A stretch of 64,000 nt of DNA from Flavipsychrobacter stenotrophus (GTDB lineage: Bacteria; Bacteroidota; Bacteroidia; Chitinophagales; Chitinophagaceae): positions 806,001-870,000 of the forward strand of contig NZ_PPSL01000001.1 of assembly GCF_002954265.1 (NCBI RefSeq), read 5' to 3'. The notes beneath the pieces were generated by a model. That model was not told the origin of the DNA, made no database searches, and saw only the letters and a program-made list of their open reading frames with translations. Shown here piece after piece: positions 30,904-40,613 of the stretch. Each line of letters starts with the position of its first letter. Within the stretch, counting starts at the first letter, position 1. A program made the position numbers and the translations under genes.

Positions 30904-31356
30904 TTATTTATACTTTTCTATTATTGCGTTACATGTTTCGTCTATTAGTTGGTATACCGGAAGGTAACCACTTTCGTCGCCGTACCAGGGATCGGGAACA
31001 GACTCATTTTTACCCGGATGAAGTTCATTAAGGAAATATTTAACCTTACTCATCTCGGCATTCCCAGCGATCTTCCTAATATCTGCCACCACATCTCCTG
31101 CAAAAGCATATATCACATCATAAGTATCAAAATCATTCTTTGTAAATGTTCTTGCTCTTTGCCCCGATATATCTATGCCATGCTCCAGGCATACTTTCTG
31201 TGAATATTTATGTGGAGCCTCGCCCGTATGATAAGAATTGGTTCCTGCAGACTCCACCGTCCAATCTAAGCCGTGCTCCTTCACTTTGTGCCTCAATACG
31301 CCCTCTGCTATTGGCGACCGGCATATATTGCCAAGGCAAACCATTAATATTTTCAT
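30904..31356 (-). CDS. Low-molecular-weight protein tyrosine phosphatase
   Basis: 150 residues. The P-loop CLGNICRS (Cys7 to Arg13) is at the N-terminus and the general acid is in VPDPWYGD near the C-terminus, as usual for the family. Removes phosphate from tyrosine, possibly linked to capsule or stress control. Sits between the SDR gene and hisS in one direction. Confidence 0.93.
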   Translation of the reverse strand: MKILMVCLGNICRSPIAEGVLRHKVKEHGLDWTVESAGTNSYHTGEAPHKYSQKVCLEHGIDISGQRARTFTKNDFDTYDVIYAFAGDVVADIRKIAGNAEMSKVKYFLNELHPGKNESVPDPWYGDESGYLPVYQLIDETCNAIIEKYK

Positions 31357-31388
31357 TGCAGCGCAAAGCTAATAAAAACAGAGGTGAC

Positions 31389-32204
31389 TTAATTATAACC
31401 CTTCAATGGCGAATCCGGCTCATTAAGGAAATGCTTGTAGACCATATTATCTGCCAACGACGGAAACAGCTTATTGATCAACACCGTCAATTTACCTTGT
31501 CCCGTCATCACGATCGTACGCTTTCTCTTGTCTATTCCTTTTAATATAATAGACGCACACTCTTCTGCACTCATCAACTTGCTTTCATCCAGGGGTGTTT
31601 CCTTCTGGGCATGGCCGTCTGCACCTCGCGCTACGTTACGAATGTTAGATGCGATAAAGCCCGGGCATACCCACATTACATTTACACCGGTATGCAACAA
31701 CTCAGTACGCAATGATTCCATAAATCCTTGCATAGCAAACTTGGAGGCTGAATAGCCAGTACGGCAAGGTAATCCTCTGAATCCTGCTATACTTGACACT
31801 GCAGCAATAGTACCTTTTGATTTTTTAATAGCAGGTAACGCATACTTACTACAGTATACTGTACCCCAGAAATTGATATCCATTAGTTCTTTCAACACCT
31901 TCAGATCTAATTCTTCAAACAATGCCCGCATACTTATCCCAGCATTGTTGATCAGTACATCTATCCTACCCCACTTCGCTATCACTGCTTCCATCAAGGC
32001 TATGCAATCTTGTTCAATACTTACATCGGCCTTAACACAAAGCAGGTTTTTATCTGTAGCGCCAAACCCAGCCTGTAGTTTCTGCGCGTCACGTCCGCAA
32101 ACTGCAACAAATGCTCCCTTACTCAGGGCATCCTGAGCCAAAGCCTTGCCAATGCCCGATGAACCGCCTGTGATAACATATACTTTGCCGCTATAAGATG
32201 ACAT
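31389..32204 (-). CDS. Short-chain dehydrogenase/reductase
   Basis: 271 residues from ATG 32204 (a start at 32243 would add a 13-residue leader not seen in the family). Cofactor motif TGGSSGIG, NNAG and the catalytic YSASK are present; NADP use is suggested by CGRDAQKL. The C-terminal extension resembles membrane-linked DHRS7-type members. Substrate unknown. Likely first gene of the SDR-phosphatase-hisS run. Confidence 0.9.
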   Translation of the reverse strand: MSSYSGKVYVITGGSSGIGKALAQDALSKGAFVAVCGRDAQKLQAGFGATDKNLLCVKADVSIEQDCIALMEAVIAKWGRIDVLINNAGISMRALFEELDLKVLKELMDINFWGTVYCSKYALPAIKKSKGTIAAVSSIAGFRGLPCRTGYSASKFAMQGFMESLRTELLHTGVNVMWVCPGFIASNIRNVARGADGHAQKETPLDESKLMSAEECASIILKGIDKRKRTIVMTGQGKLTVLINKLFPSLADNMVYKHFLNEPDSPLKGYN

Positions 32205-32315
32205 GATGATCGTTTTTAAAAGTGCTGCAAAGGTAATTTTCATGTTCGTAGTTCAATCAAATTCTATGGCCAAATTGTAGCATGCAAAAATATTTTTTTG
32301 AAAATGTTTTAAATT

Positions 32316-32331
32316 ATGAACACTGTTTAGT
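32316..32331 (+). promoter_or_regulatory. Operator copy 1 (TetR autoregulation site)
   Basis: ATGAACACTGTTTAGT, holding the odd palindrome AACACTGTT. It abuts the -7 box TAAATTTG (32331-32338) of the TetR gene. The same 16 bases occur inverted at 33030-33045. Confidence 0.7.
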
Positions 32332-32356
32332 AAATTTGCACTGTAATTATAACGAT

Positions 32357-32971
32357 ATGGGAATTAGTGAAAGAAAGGAAAGGGACAGACAAGAAATGCG
32401 CGGCAAGATAATTGACGCGGCAATATCTATGTTTCTCACTGAGGGTTATGAGAAGACTTCCATTAGAAATATAGCGGAGAAAATAGAATATAGCCCGGCC
32501 ACTATTTACTTGTACTATAAGGATAAAGACGAACTACTATACGAAGTACAGAAGCAGGCATTCGAAAAACTGGAGTTGGAATTTGAGGCCAAAGTCACGA
32601 GCAGCGACCCGATGGAGCGCCTCGAACAACTTTGCTATACATACGTGAGATTTGGCAAGAACAATAAGGAAATGTATGACCTTATGTTTATGATGAAAGC
32701 ACCAATGAACTGTGTGGATGAAGATGAAACATGGAATAATAATACCGACTCTTTCGACTTCCTGGTAAAGTGCCTGACCGATTGTATGGAAAAGAACCTA
32801 TTACGGTTTGACAACGTGATGACTGCAGCACTATCAGTTTGGGCTATGGGTCATGGACTGGTTTCACTAGACGTAAGCTGCCGATTCAAAGCTATGCAAA
32901 TGGATGAGGTAAGTATTAATGCAGCTATTGAACAAGCCATTGGCCAATACCTAAAACTGATCAAAGCGTAA
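32357..32971 (+). CDS. TetR-family repressor of the RND efflux operon
   Basis: 204 residues from ATG 32357 (MGISERKERDRQEMR); a longer frame to 32282 would run through the operator. The N-terminal helix-turn-helix is typical (IIDAAISMFLTEGYEKTSIRNIAEKIEYSPATIYLYYKDKDELLYEV). The C-terminal ligand domain is helical. Operator copies lie before this gene and before the efflux gene at 33047, which points to control of both. The inducer is unknown. Confidence 0.9.
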   Translation: MGISERKERDRQEMRGKIIDAAISMFLTEGYEKTSIRNIAEKIEYSPATIYLYYKDKDELLYEVQKQAFEKLELEFEAKVTSSDPMERLEQLCYTYVRFGKNNKEMYDLMFMMKAPMNCVDEDETWNNNTDSFDFLVKCLTDCMEKNLLRFDNVMTAALSVWAMGHGLVSLDVSCRFKAMQMDEVSINAAIEQAIGQYLKLIKA

Positions 32972-33029
32972 CAATTCGACTTTTATCGCATAAAAGAAAA
33001 AGAAAAATTCATATTTTTTTTGCCACCAC

Positions 33030-33045
33030 ACTAAACAGTGTTCAT
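33030..33045 (-). promoter_or_regulatory. Operator copy 2 (before the efflux operon)
   Basis: Exact reverse complement of operator copy 1, immediately before ATG 33047 and downstream of the T-rich promoter region at 33011-33022. Confidence 0.7.
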
Positions 33046-33046
33046 T

Positions 33047-34405
33047 ATGTTAACAATGATAAACAAAAGGGTAGCTATAATATTGCTACTGCTATTCACT
33101 GCACATTCATGGCAGAGCAAGGCTCAAAGTCAGCTAGATGCCTACATTCAGGAAGGTTTTAAGAACAATCAGGGACTGCATCAGCAAAGCATCCAGCTAG
33201 AGCGATCGCTACTCGCATTGAAAGAAGCAAAGTCGCTTTTCTTACCCAACATTAGTTTGCTGGGTACCTACACAAAAGCCAATGGTGGTAGAACCATAGA
33301 TCTGCCAATTGGCGACCTCATGAATCCCGTGTATGCTACACTCAATCAACTGACCAACAGCAACAACTTTCCGCATATTGACAACCAGTCAATATTGCTT
33401 AACCCCGACAACTTCTATGATGCTAAGTTCAGAACCTCTTTACCACTCATCAATGCAGAGATCTGGTACAACCAGAAAATAAAGAAGGAACTGATCACTC
33501 AGCAACAGGCGGCGGTGAATGTTTACAAACGCGAGTTGGTAAAGAATATTAAGTCTGCTTACTACCAATATTACCAGGCAGGTAAAGCAGTAGCTATTTA
33601 CAACAATGCCCAGTTACTGGTAAAGGAGAACATTAGAGTAAATGAAAGCCTGCTGAAAAATGGTGTCAGGAATAATACAGCCCTCACCCGCTCACAAACC
33701 GAAAAGCAAAAGATAGAGGCCGCCATAACACAGGCTAGTAACAATCAATTGAATGCTAAAGCCTATTTCAACTTCCTGCTCAACCGTTCATTGACATCAG
33801 ACATAATTATCGACACAACTTATTTCAGTAAACAAGAAAGTGTAAATACCACTTCAACCAACACTAGAGAAGAGCTGGTGCAATTGAACACCGGCATAGC
33901 AGCCTACAAGCTTGCAGAGAAGATGCAAAGGTCTTACCTCGTACCAAAGCTCAATACCTTCCTCGACCTGGGCTCACAAGGTTTCAACTTTGATTACAAT
34001 TCAAAGACACAATACTATATATGGGGCGTAAACCTGCAATGGGATCTATTTGCAGCAGGCAAGAACCGGTACAAAAGCCAGCAGGCCAAAACAGATGTTG
34101 CCTCTTTGCAAGCGCAGTATAGCCAAACGGAGCAAGCGTTGCAACTGCAAACAGAGCAATCACTCAACAATTACAATACTGCACTATCCAACTACAACAG
34201 TGCAAAAACGCAGCTTGCCCTCGCCAACAAATACTACAATGACCAGTTGAAAGTATATAAAGAAGGACAACTGCTCTACATAGAACTGCTGGATGCTCTT
34301 AATCAACTGACCAATTCAGAGTTGCAATTATCACTGGCACAAGCCAATGTGCTAACTGCAGCGGCTGAAATAGAACGTAATCAGGCAGCGTATCCCATAA
34401 ACTAA
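33047..34405 (+). CDS. TolC-family outer membrane efflux protein
   Basis: About 452 residues from ATG 33047; ATG 33056 and GTG 33038 are in frame too, but the latter lies inside the operator. Signal peptide about 1-25 (VAIILLLLFTAHSWQSKAQ). The body shows the long helical outer-membrane factor repeats (KEAKSLFLPNISLLGTYTKANGG; QLNAKAYFNFLLNRSL; LQWDLFAAGKNRYKSQQAKTD). It forms the outer membrane channel for the RND pump encoded downstream. Confidence 0.9.
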   Translation: MLTMINKRVAIILLLLFTAHSWQSKAQSQLDAYIQEGFKNNQGLHQQSIQLERSLLALKEAKSLFLPNISLLGTYTKANGGRTIDLPIGDLMNPVYATLNQLTNSNNFPHIDNQSILLNPDNFYDAKFRTSLPLINAEIWYNQKIKKELITQQQAAVNVYKRELVKNIKSAYYQYYQAGKAVAIYNNAQLLVKENIRVNESLLKNGVRNNTALTRSQTEKQKIEAAITQASNNQLNAKAYFNFLLNRSLTSDIIIDTTYFSKQESVNTTSTNTREELVQLNTGIAAYKLAEKMQRSYLVPKLNTFLDLGSQGFNFDYNSKTQYYIWGVNLQWDLFAAGKNRYKSQQAKTDVASLQAQYSQTEQALQLQTEQSLNNYNTALSNYNSAKTQLALANKYYNDQLKVYKEGQLLYIELLDALNQLTNSELQLSLAQANVLTAAAEIERNQAAYPIN

Positions 34406-34445
34406 ACTTCAACCATTTTCAAAAACGATCATTAAACACACATAT

Positions 34446-35528
34446 ATGCAGACCATAAAAACAATACTCGTCATAGCTGCAATTCCATTTATAATGGCAT
34501 CTTGCTCTACAAAAAAAGAAGCTGTGAAAACAGCTGATACAGACATAATACCGGTTAAAGTAATGAACCTGGCACCTACAACAGGAACAGCATCAATAAA
34601 TGTGTCCGGCCAGTTCACTACAGATGATGAAGCATACCTGTCTTTCAAAACAGGTGGCATCATCAACAAGATATATGTGCGGGAAGGTGACGCCGTGCAG
34701 CAAGGTCAGCTGCTCGCAACACTCAATATGGCTGAAATAAATGCACAGGTGGAACAGGCGCATATAGCGTATGAAAAAGCCACCCGCGATTATCAGAGGG
34801 TAATGAACCTGTATAAAGATAGCGTAGCCACACTGGAACAAACACAAAATGCAAAGACCGGTATGGACCTGGCCAAACAACAGGTAACATCTGCTGAATT
34901 CAACCGAACCTATTCTGAAATAAGAGCACCAAGAAGTGGTTATGTATTGCACAAAATGATGAATGAAGGACAACTGGCTTCTACAGGCAATGCTGTATTT
35001 CAGATCAATGGTGCAAAATCGGGCAACTGGATGTTGAGAGCTGGCGTGAGCGACAAAGAGTGGTCGAACATAAACCTGAATGACAAAGCTGAGATTACAA
35101 TATCGGCACTCAACGGCAAGACATATAGTGGCGTAGTGAATCGCAAAGCTGAAGGTGCAGATCCGCTTACAGGCGCCTATGCTGTGGATATAAAATTCAG
35201 CGGAGACAAGCCGACGAACATAGCAGCAGGTATGTTTGGTAAAGCAGTGATCTCACCTGAAAGAAAAACTACAGGCACTGCATCTTCATGGGCAATACCT
35301 TATGATGCATTGCTGGACGGGGACGGCAGCAACGGTTACGTATTTATAACTAACGACAACAAAACAGTACAGAAAATAAAAGTAACTGTCAGCAGCATAG
35401 AGAAAGATCAGGTGATCATCAGCGACGGATTGCAAAATGCCACCGCATTGATTATTAGTGGCAGTGCCTATCTAACCGAAAAGAGTGCGATCAAGGTAGT
35501 GGGTGATGCTGTAGTTACAAACCGGTAA
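34446..35528 (+). CDS. RND periplasmic adaptor (membrane fusion protein), lipoprotein
   Basis: 360 residues with lipobox (IPFIMASC, Cys about 20). Barrel-sandwich segments are readable: GGIINKIYVREGDAVQQGQLLATL and YSEIRAPRSGYVLHKMMNEGQLAS, separated by a helical hairpin. It bridges the RND pump and the TolC channel. Second gene of the operon. Confidence 0.9.
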   Translation: MQTIKTILVIAAIPFIMASCSTKKEAVKTADTDIIPVKVMNLAPTTGTASINVSGQFTTDDEAYLSFKTGGIINKIYVREGDAVQQGQLLATLNMAEINAQVEQAHIAYEKATRDYQRVMNLYKDSVATLEQTQNAKTGMDLAKQQVTSAEFNRTYSEIRAPRSGYVLHKMMNEGQLASTGNAVFQINGAKSGNWMLRAGVSDKEWSNINLNDKAEITISALNGKTYSGVVNRKAEGADPLTGAYAVDIKFSGDKPTNIAAGMFGKAVISPERKTTGTASSWAIPYDALLDGDGSNGYVFITNDNKTVQKIKVTVSSIEKDQVIISDGLQNATALIISGSAYLTEKSAIKVVGDAVVTNR

Positions 35529-35599
35529 TAACAAAGCATGAAATAAGGGCGTAAAACCTGAAAAAAAAATGCTTAAGCCTACATCTATATGTAAAAAAA

Positions 35600-35632
35600 C
35601 TTTGGTAGAGACGCATAATTGCGTCTCCAAAG
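35600..35632. repeat. Palindromic intergenic repeat A, copy 1
   Basis: GAGACGCA, loop TAAT, TGCGTCTC flanked by CTTTGG and CCAAAG. Other copies at 60775-60803 and 60837-60866. Confidence 0.75.
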
Positions 35633-35692
35633 TGACTGTTTACATCAAGATAAACATAACCGATGCCGTAAATTATTATCACCAACACTTGT

Positions 35693-35709
35693 CGAAGCGT
35701 CTCGCTTCG
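35693..35709. repeat. Palindromic intergenic repeat B, copy 1
   Basis: CGAAGCG, loop TCT, CGCTTCG, with AAGCGTCTCGCTT repeated 15 bases later. Related copies at 53716-53731 and 54177-54192. Confidence 0.65.
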
Positions 35710-35770
35710 TCCTAAAGCAGGCAAGCGTCTCGCTTACGAAATATCACAATTCATTTATAAAAACAACACA

Positions 35771-38700
35771 ATGAAGATATCTGATTACGCCGTCAAAAAT
35801 TACCAGTTCACGCTGGTCATTTTTATCATGATCATAGTATTGGGATTGTCCACAATACTCAGTATGCCGCGGTCTGAAGACCCCGAAATGCATGCACCAA
35901 TATACCCGGTGGTTATAGTCTACCCAGGCACCAGTCCTAAGGACATGGAAGAACTTGTAGTAAAACCATTGGAAAAAGAAATAACAGGACTCGATAACAT
36001 TAAGCGCGTCCGCAGCTCTATTGGCGATGGTGTTGCAGTACTACGTGTAGAATACAAATACAGCAGCAATGTAGAGAACAAATTCCAGGAGCTGACCCGT
36101 GTTGTGAATAACAAACGCAATGAACTGCCAGCAGACATTCTTAGCCTGGAGGTACAGAAGTTTCAGCCATCTGATGTGAACATTATACAGGTGGGACTGA
36201 TCTCTGAGAATGCACCTAGAGAAAAGATGAAGTACTATGCGGAGAAGCTGCAAGACGAATTAGAAAAACTATCTCAGCTAAAAAAGGTAGAGGTTCACGG
36301 TCTGCCTGAACAACAGGTGCGCATAGAGCTCGACTTTGAAAAAATGGCCAGGTCGCATATCCCACTTGCTGCAATTATGGGTAGCCTGCAAAGTGAGATA
36401 GCTAATATACCGGGTGGCAGCATAGACGCAGGCAATAAAACATTCAACATAAAGACCAGTGGCAACTATCAATCTATCGATGAAATAAAGAACACCATAG
36501 TATCTACAGGTAATGGCAACATTGTTTTCCTCAAAGACGTAGCTAAGGTCTATTATGGCTTTGAAGATGAAAAATACAGAACCCGCCTTAACGGCCACAG
36601 ATGCCTGTTTGTAGTAGCCGCTCAAAAGGAAGGTGAGAACATCACTAAGACAAAATTAGCTTACCAACCCGTAATAGAACAATTCAAAAAGACACTCCCT
36701 GCTAACATAGATCTTGTTCAGAACTTTGATCAGGCCGACAATGTGAACAGGCGTCTGAGCGGACTAGGTGAAGACTTTATCATCGCTATATTATTAGTTG
36801 CAGTAACCTTGTTGCCACTTGGCTTCCGTCCGGCTTTAATAGTTATGATCTCTATACCGTTGTCATTATCTATAGGTATTGTATTGCTTAACCTCTTTGG
36901 CTACAACCTTAACCAGTTAAGTATCGTAGGGCTTGTCGTAGCATTGGGGCTGCTGGTAGATGATAGCATTGTGGTGGTAGAAAATATAGAGCGTTGGATG
37001 TTGGAAGGACATACCCGCATGGAAGCAACATTGAAAGCAACCAAACAAATAGGCAAGGCTGTAGTAGGTTGTACCATCATGCTCATCATTGCCTTTATGC
37101 CACTGGTGTTCCTGCCCGAAGGTGCCGGTGATTTCATTCGTGGATTGCCTTTAGCTGTTATACTATCCGTATTTGTATCTATGCTGGTATCTCTCACTAT
37201 CATACCTTTCTTATCTAGTAAGCTATTGAAGAATCATACCGGCCACCCCGATGGAAATATCTTCATGAGGGCACTAAAGAAAATGATACATGGCAGCTAC
37301 AGTCGCCTGCTCGACAAAGCACTCTCCCGTCCTATCCTTACCATAGTAGCAGCAGTGGTGATATTCGGCGGATCAATGGTATTGTTCAAAGCTGTTGGTT
37401 TTAGTTTGTTCCCGTCATCTGAAAAACCACAGTTCTTTATCAACATTACCACACCACCACAATCGAACATGGGCTATACCAATGGTATTGCACAGAACAT
37501 TGAAGCAGAGCTGAAGAAAGAGCCAATGGTAAAGTATTTTGCTACCAACGTTGGTAAGGGCAATCCGCGTATCTATTATAATGAAATACAGGAAAATGAA
37601 CGCAGCGACTACAGCCAGATCTTTGTACAACTCGACGAGAATACTGCCCCCGACAAAAAACTGGAGCTAATAGAGAAGCTAAGAGCCAAATGGACTCCAT
37701 ACCCCGGTGCTAAAATTGAAGTGAAGAACTTTGAGCAGGGCCCTCCGGTAGTTGCACCGGTAGAAGTAAGGCTGTTTGGCGAGAATCTGGATACACTGCG
37801 TGCTATAGCAGAACGCGTTGAAGTAATGTTACAGAAGACTCCGGGCACTATCTATGTAAACAATCCCGTAAGCTTATTGAAGACCGATATTAAAGTAGCT
37901 ATCAACAAAGAAAAGGCTCAACTACTTGGTGTGCCTACAGTGAACATTGACAGAACAGTACGTCTGGCTGTAGCAGGTTTCAACATGGGCAAATACACCG
38001 ATGTAAATGAAAATGACTACAACATATTACTTACTCGTAGCAAAGACGAACGCCCTACACTTGATGTGATAAGTAACCTGCTGGTCAACAACAACCAGGG
38101 TGTGGCTATACCCATCAGTCAGTTGGCAGACCTTAAACTTGAGACCTCCCCCATCAACATCAACCACATGGAGAAAAAGAGAGTGGTGTCTGTAAAGGCG
38201 AACATTCAGAAAGGTTTCCTGATCGATGATGTCATCAATAACGTTACCGATAAAATGGATAAGATGGGCCTGCCTAAAGGATATAGCTACGAGATGGGCG
38301 GTGAAATAGAAACCCGTAAAGACTCATTCGGCGGATTTATGAATATCATCATCGTCACCGTTTTCATGTTCATTGCCATGCTTATCCTCTTGTTCCGCAC
38401 ATTTAAAAGTACACTGATAGTATTGTCGGTAATACCACTGGGTATCGTAGGTGCCGCAACTGCACTTTGGCTTACTGGAAATACCCTATCATTTGTAGCC
38501 ATCATAGGCCTTATAGCACTTGCAGGTATAGAAGTAAAAAACACCATCCTGCTGGTCGACTTCACTAACCAACTAAGAGAACAAGGCAAGAGCCTTGATG
38601 AAGCCATACGTGAAGCAGGTGAAGTAAGATTCTTGCCAATAGTACTCACATCACTCACCGCAATAGGAGGGCTATTACCAATAGCAGTATCTACCAACCC

Positions 38701-38809
38701 ACTTATTGCACCACTAGCTATAGTATTGATAGGCGGGCTAATCAGCTCTACCCTATTATCCAGAATAGTTACACCGGTTGTGTATAAGCTGATGCCGCCT
38801 AAGGTGTAA
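35771..38809 (+). CDS. RND multidrug efflux pump (AcrB-type)
   Basis: 1012 residues, usual length. Twelve TM segments in two halves, each followed by large periplasmic loops. TM4 has the proton-relay Asp residues (LLVDDSIVVVENIERW) and the second half has IALAGIEVKNTILLVDFTNQLREQGKS. It exports small molecules through the adaptor and TolC partner encoded upstream. The 240-base gap before it holds palindromic repeats and no clear promoter, so it probably shares the TetR-controlled transcript. Confidence 0.93.
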   Translation: MKISDYAVKNYQFTLVIFIMIIVLGLSTILSMPRSEDPEMHAPIYPVVIVYPGTSPKDMEELVVKPLEKEITGLDNIKRVRSSIGDGVAVLRVEYKYSSNVENKFQELTRVVNNKRNELPADILSLEVQKFQPSDVNIIQVGLISENAPREKMKYYAEKLQDELEKLSQLKKVEVHGLPEQQVRIELDFEKMARSHIPLAAIMGSLQSEIANIPGGSIDAGNKTFNIKTSGNYQSIDEIKNTIVSTGNGNIVFLKDVAKVYYGFEDEKYRTRLNGHRCLFVVAAQKEGENITKTKLAYQPVIEQFKKTLPANIDLVQNFDQADNVNRRLSGLGEDFIIAILLVAVTLLPLGFRPALIVMISIPLSLSIGIVLLNLFGYNLNQLSIVGLVVALGLLVDDSIVVVENIERWMLEGHTRMEATLKATKQIGKAVVGCTIMLIIAFMPLVFLPEGAGDFIRGLPLAVILSVFVSMLVSLTIIPFLSSKLLKNHTGHPDGNIFMRALKKMIHGSYSRLLDKALSRPILTIVAAVVIFGGSMVLFKAVGFSLFPSSEKPQFFINITTPPQSNMGYTNGIAQNIEAELKKEPMVKYFATNVGKGNPRIYYNEIQENERSDYSQIFVQLDENTAPDKKLELIEKLRAKWTPYPGAKIEVKNFEQGPPVVAPVEVRLFGENLDTLRAIAERVEVMLQKTPGTIYVNNPVSLLKTDIKVAINKEKAQLLGVPTVNIDRTVRLAVAGFNMGKYTDVNENDYNILLTRSKDERPTLDVISNLLVNNNQGVAIPISQLADLKLETSPININHMEKKRVVSVKANIQKGFLIDDVINNVTDKMDKMGLPKGYSYEMGGEIETRKDSFGGFMNIIIVTVFMFIAMLILLFRTFKSTLIVLSVIPLGIVGAATALWLTGNTLSFVAIIGLIALAGIEVKNTILLVDFTNQLREQGKSLDEAIREAGEVRFLPIVLTSLTAIGGLLPIAVSTNPLIAPLAIVLIGGLISSTLLSRIVTPVVYKLMPPKV

Positions 38810-38831
38810 GAGATAATTATGAAAAAATGCA

Positions 38832-38858
38832 AGGGTCGGATGCAAAACATCCGACCCT
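38832..38858. terminator. Terminator between convergent RND and OLD-like genes
   Basis: AGGGTCGGATG (38832-38842) pairs exactly with CATCCGACCCT (38848-38858), loop CAAAA. Confidence 0.75.
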
Positions 38859-38881
38859 CAAAAACCCTCCACTAGTCCGTG

Positions 38882-40471
38882 TTACTGCGATAAACCAAAG
38901 ATGCACTCAACAAGTTCTCTATATATACCTGTGTCTTCACTAATAAGTAGGCCTAATTCTATCTTGAATTTTTCCACATTAATGGGAAATGAAATTTCGC
39001 AGCAAGCCTTTATAAATCCGGTCTTATCTTTTACGTTATCATTTAAAATATCATTAATTTCCCCGTCATACTTTGTCTCGTTAAACGTAAGTGCATTTTT
39101 AGAACAATATTTCTTCAAAATCTCTTTATCATATAAATAATTCTCTATTTCCCATCTATTTAGAATTCGTAAATTACCTCTGCCACTCTTTAGATACAAT
39201 TGTCTTCTTGTCTCATCAGTATATTTCCCTGAGTCAAAATCCCGATCCTTTAGAATCCATATCTCTAGGTCCGTAAAAACCTTACCAAGAATTGCTATTG
39301 CAATCTCTGATCTATGATCCAATTCTGTATTACCACCTGATGAAACAAACAACGTCTCAGAAAATTGTTCAGAAAAAATTTCATTATATATATTAGCATC
39401 TAGCCCTTTTTCTATGTTATCACTAACACTGGCTTTGCCCTCGCAATAAATAATTCGCTTTGGTGCAATCAGTCCAGTCAAATCTTCAAGAGCGGTACTA
39501 AATATTCTTTGCCAATTTTTTCGGCTCCGTTTTATTGGAACAATTGTCTGGGTTCCAATAAAATAATTTCTTTCTGAAAAGTCTATTACCTGAGATTTGT
39601 TTTTTAATTCCTCCTGTAATGCTCTTAGAAATCCGATACTGTGGGTAGCTACCCAGAGTTGGCAATTGTCAGGGATTATTTTTTCAAGTTCTATTATTAA
39701 TTTCCTTTGTATTGCTGTGTTTAAATGTAACTCAGGCTCATCTATGCAAAAAACTGTATCGTTAAATACTTCTACTTTTATTATAAGATCTATTATGATG
39801 TCTAATACTTCTTTTTCTCCAGACGATAAGTTTGAGTAAGGAAAATTCTTTACGTTCTCTTTTTCAAAATAGAATTGACCTTTATTTTCCAAGATATTTC
39901 CCAAACTCGAAATTCGTATGTCAAGAACATTTGAAAGTATAAGATTGATTTTATCTAGTAACTCGCTCTTTATTTCATTGCCAGTTTTTGTTCCAGTTGT
40001 GTCAAAAGTCGAATAAGCACGTCCAATTAGACGCTTGTAGTTGTTTACTAATCTGCTATCAATGGAAATAGTACTTCCGACGAGATCCTCATCATTCAAC
40101 ATATCAGGTAGACTTTCAATTTGCCGTACATCTATTTTTGAAGTAAAACGATATGCGGTTCGAATATAAAAAGTCTTTCGATCAATAGTCTTTACTGGCG
40201 ATAATGTCAACTCAATATTTGTATTTCTGTCAAACGCAGGAAGATTTTCTATTGGGACAGCATAATATTCTGATTTTGAATAATATCCCAAATTTTCTTC
40301 ACCAACCCATCGAACTGATTTCATTTTTTGCTCAAAAGCATCAAATATTGAACTTTTTCCAGAGCCATTGGGTCCCACTAGTGCAATTACTTTTTCAGGT
40401 GACGGTCCAAGGTCAATTGTTAAATCGTCAAATCTCTTAAAATGCTTTAAACGTATTCTCTGAACCCTCAT
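38882..40471 (-). CDS. OLD-like AAA ATPase with TOPRIM nuclease domain (possible defence gene)
   Basis: 529 residues. An ABC/SMC-type ATPase split around a small insert: Walker A GPNGSGKSS (33-41), signature NLSSGEKE, Walker B TVFCIDEPELHLN and switch WVATHS. The C-terminal part fits a TOPRIM domain: IIYCEGKAS (Glu) and WILKDRDFD (Asp-x-Asp) followed by NRWEIENYL. The family includes phage OLD nucleases and GajA-type defence proteins. No helicase partner (gajB) is next to it. Base composition is clearly more AT-rich than neighbours, suggesting transfer. Confidence 0.75.
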   Translation of the reverse strand: MRVQRIRLKHFKRFDDLTIDLGPSPEKVIALVGPNGSGKSSIFDAFEQKMKSVRWVGEENLGYYSKSEYYAVPIENLPAFDRNTNIELTLSPVKTIDRKTFYIRTAYRFTSKIDVRQIESLPDMLNDEDLVGSTISIDSRLVNNYKRLIGRAYSTFDTTGTKTGNEIKSELLDKINLILSNVLDIRISSLGNILENKGQFYFEKENVKNFPYSNLSSGEKEVLDIIIDLIIKVEVFNDTVFCIDEPELHLNTAIQRKLIIELEKIIPDNCQLWVATHSIGFLRALQEELKNKSQVIDFSERNYFIGTQTIVPIKRSRKNWQRIFSTALEDLTGLIAPKRIIYCEGKASVSDNIEKGLDANIYNEIFSEQFSETLFVSSGGNTELDHRSEIAIAILGKVFTDLEIWILKDRDFDSGKYTDETRRQLYLKSGRGNLRILNRWEIENYLYDKEILKKYCSKNALTFNETKYDGEINDILNDNVKDKTGFIKACCEISFPINVEKFKIELGLLISEDTGIYRELVECIFGLSQ

Positions 40472-40613
40472 ATATATTATTTCATTAAAATATTATACTT
40501 AAAATAACTAGCAATTCTTACAAATTGTTAACTCTAATAAAGCATTACTTCCGGCTTAAGCAGGTTGATAAGTAAATTTTGGACAACCAAAAACGTAAGG
40601 TATAGCCGCGTAC

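Noticed and set aside
35600-35709. Terminator between the adaptor and RND genes
   Set aside because: The palindromes match repeat families found elsewhere in the window and are better explained as intergenic repeats.
38287-38850. 187-codon minus-strand frame
   Set aside because: Antisense shadow of the RND pump C-terminus.
38882-40471. Gabija system
   Set aside because: The ATPase-TOPRIM gene resembles GajA, but no GajB-type helicase gene is adjacent on either side.
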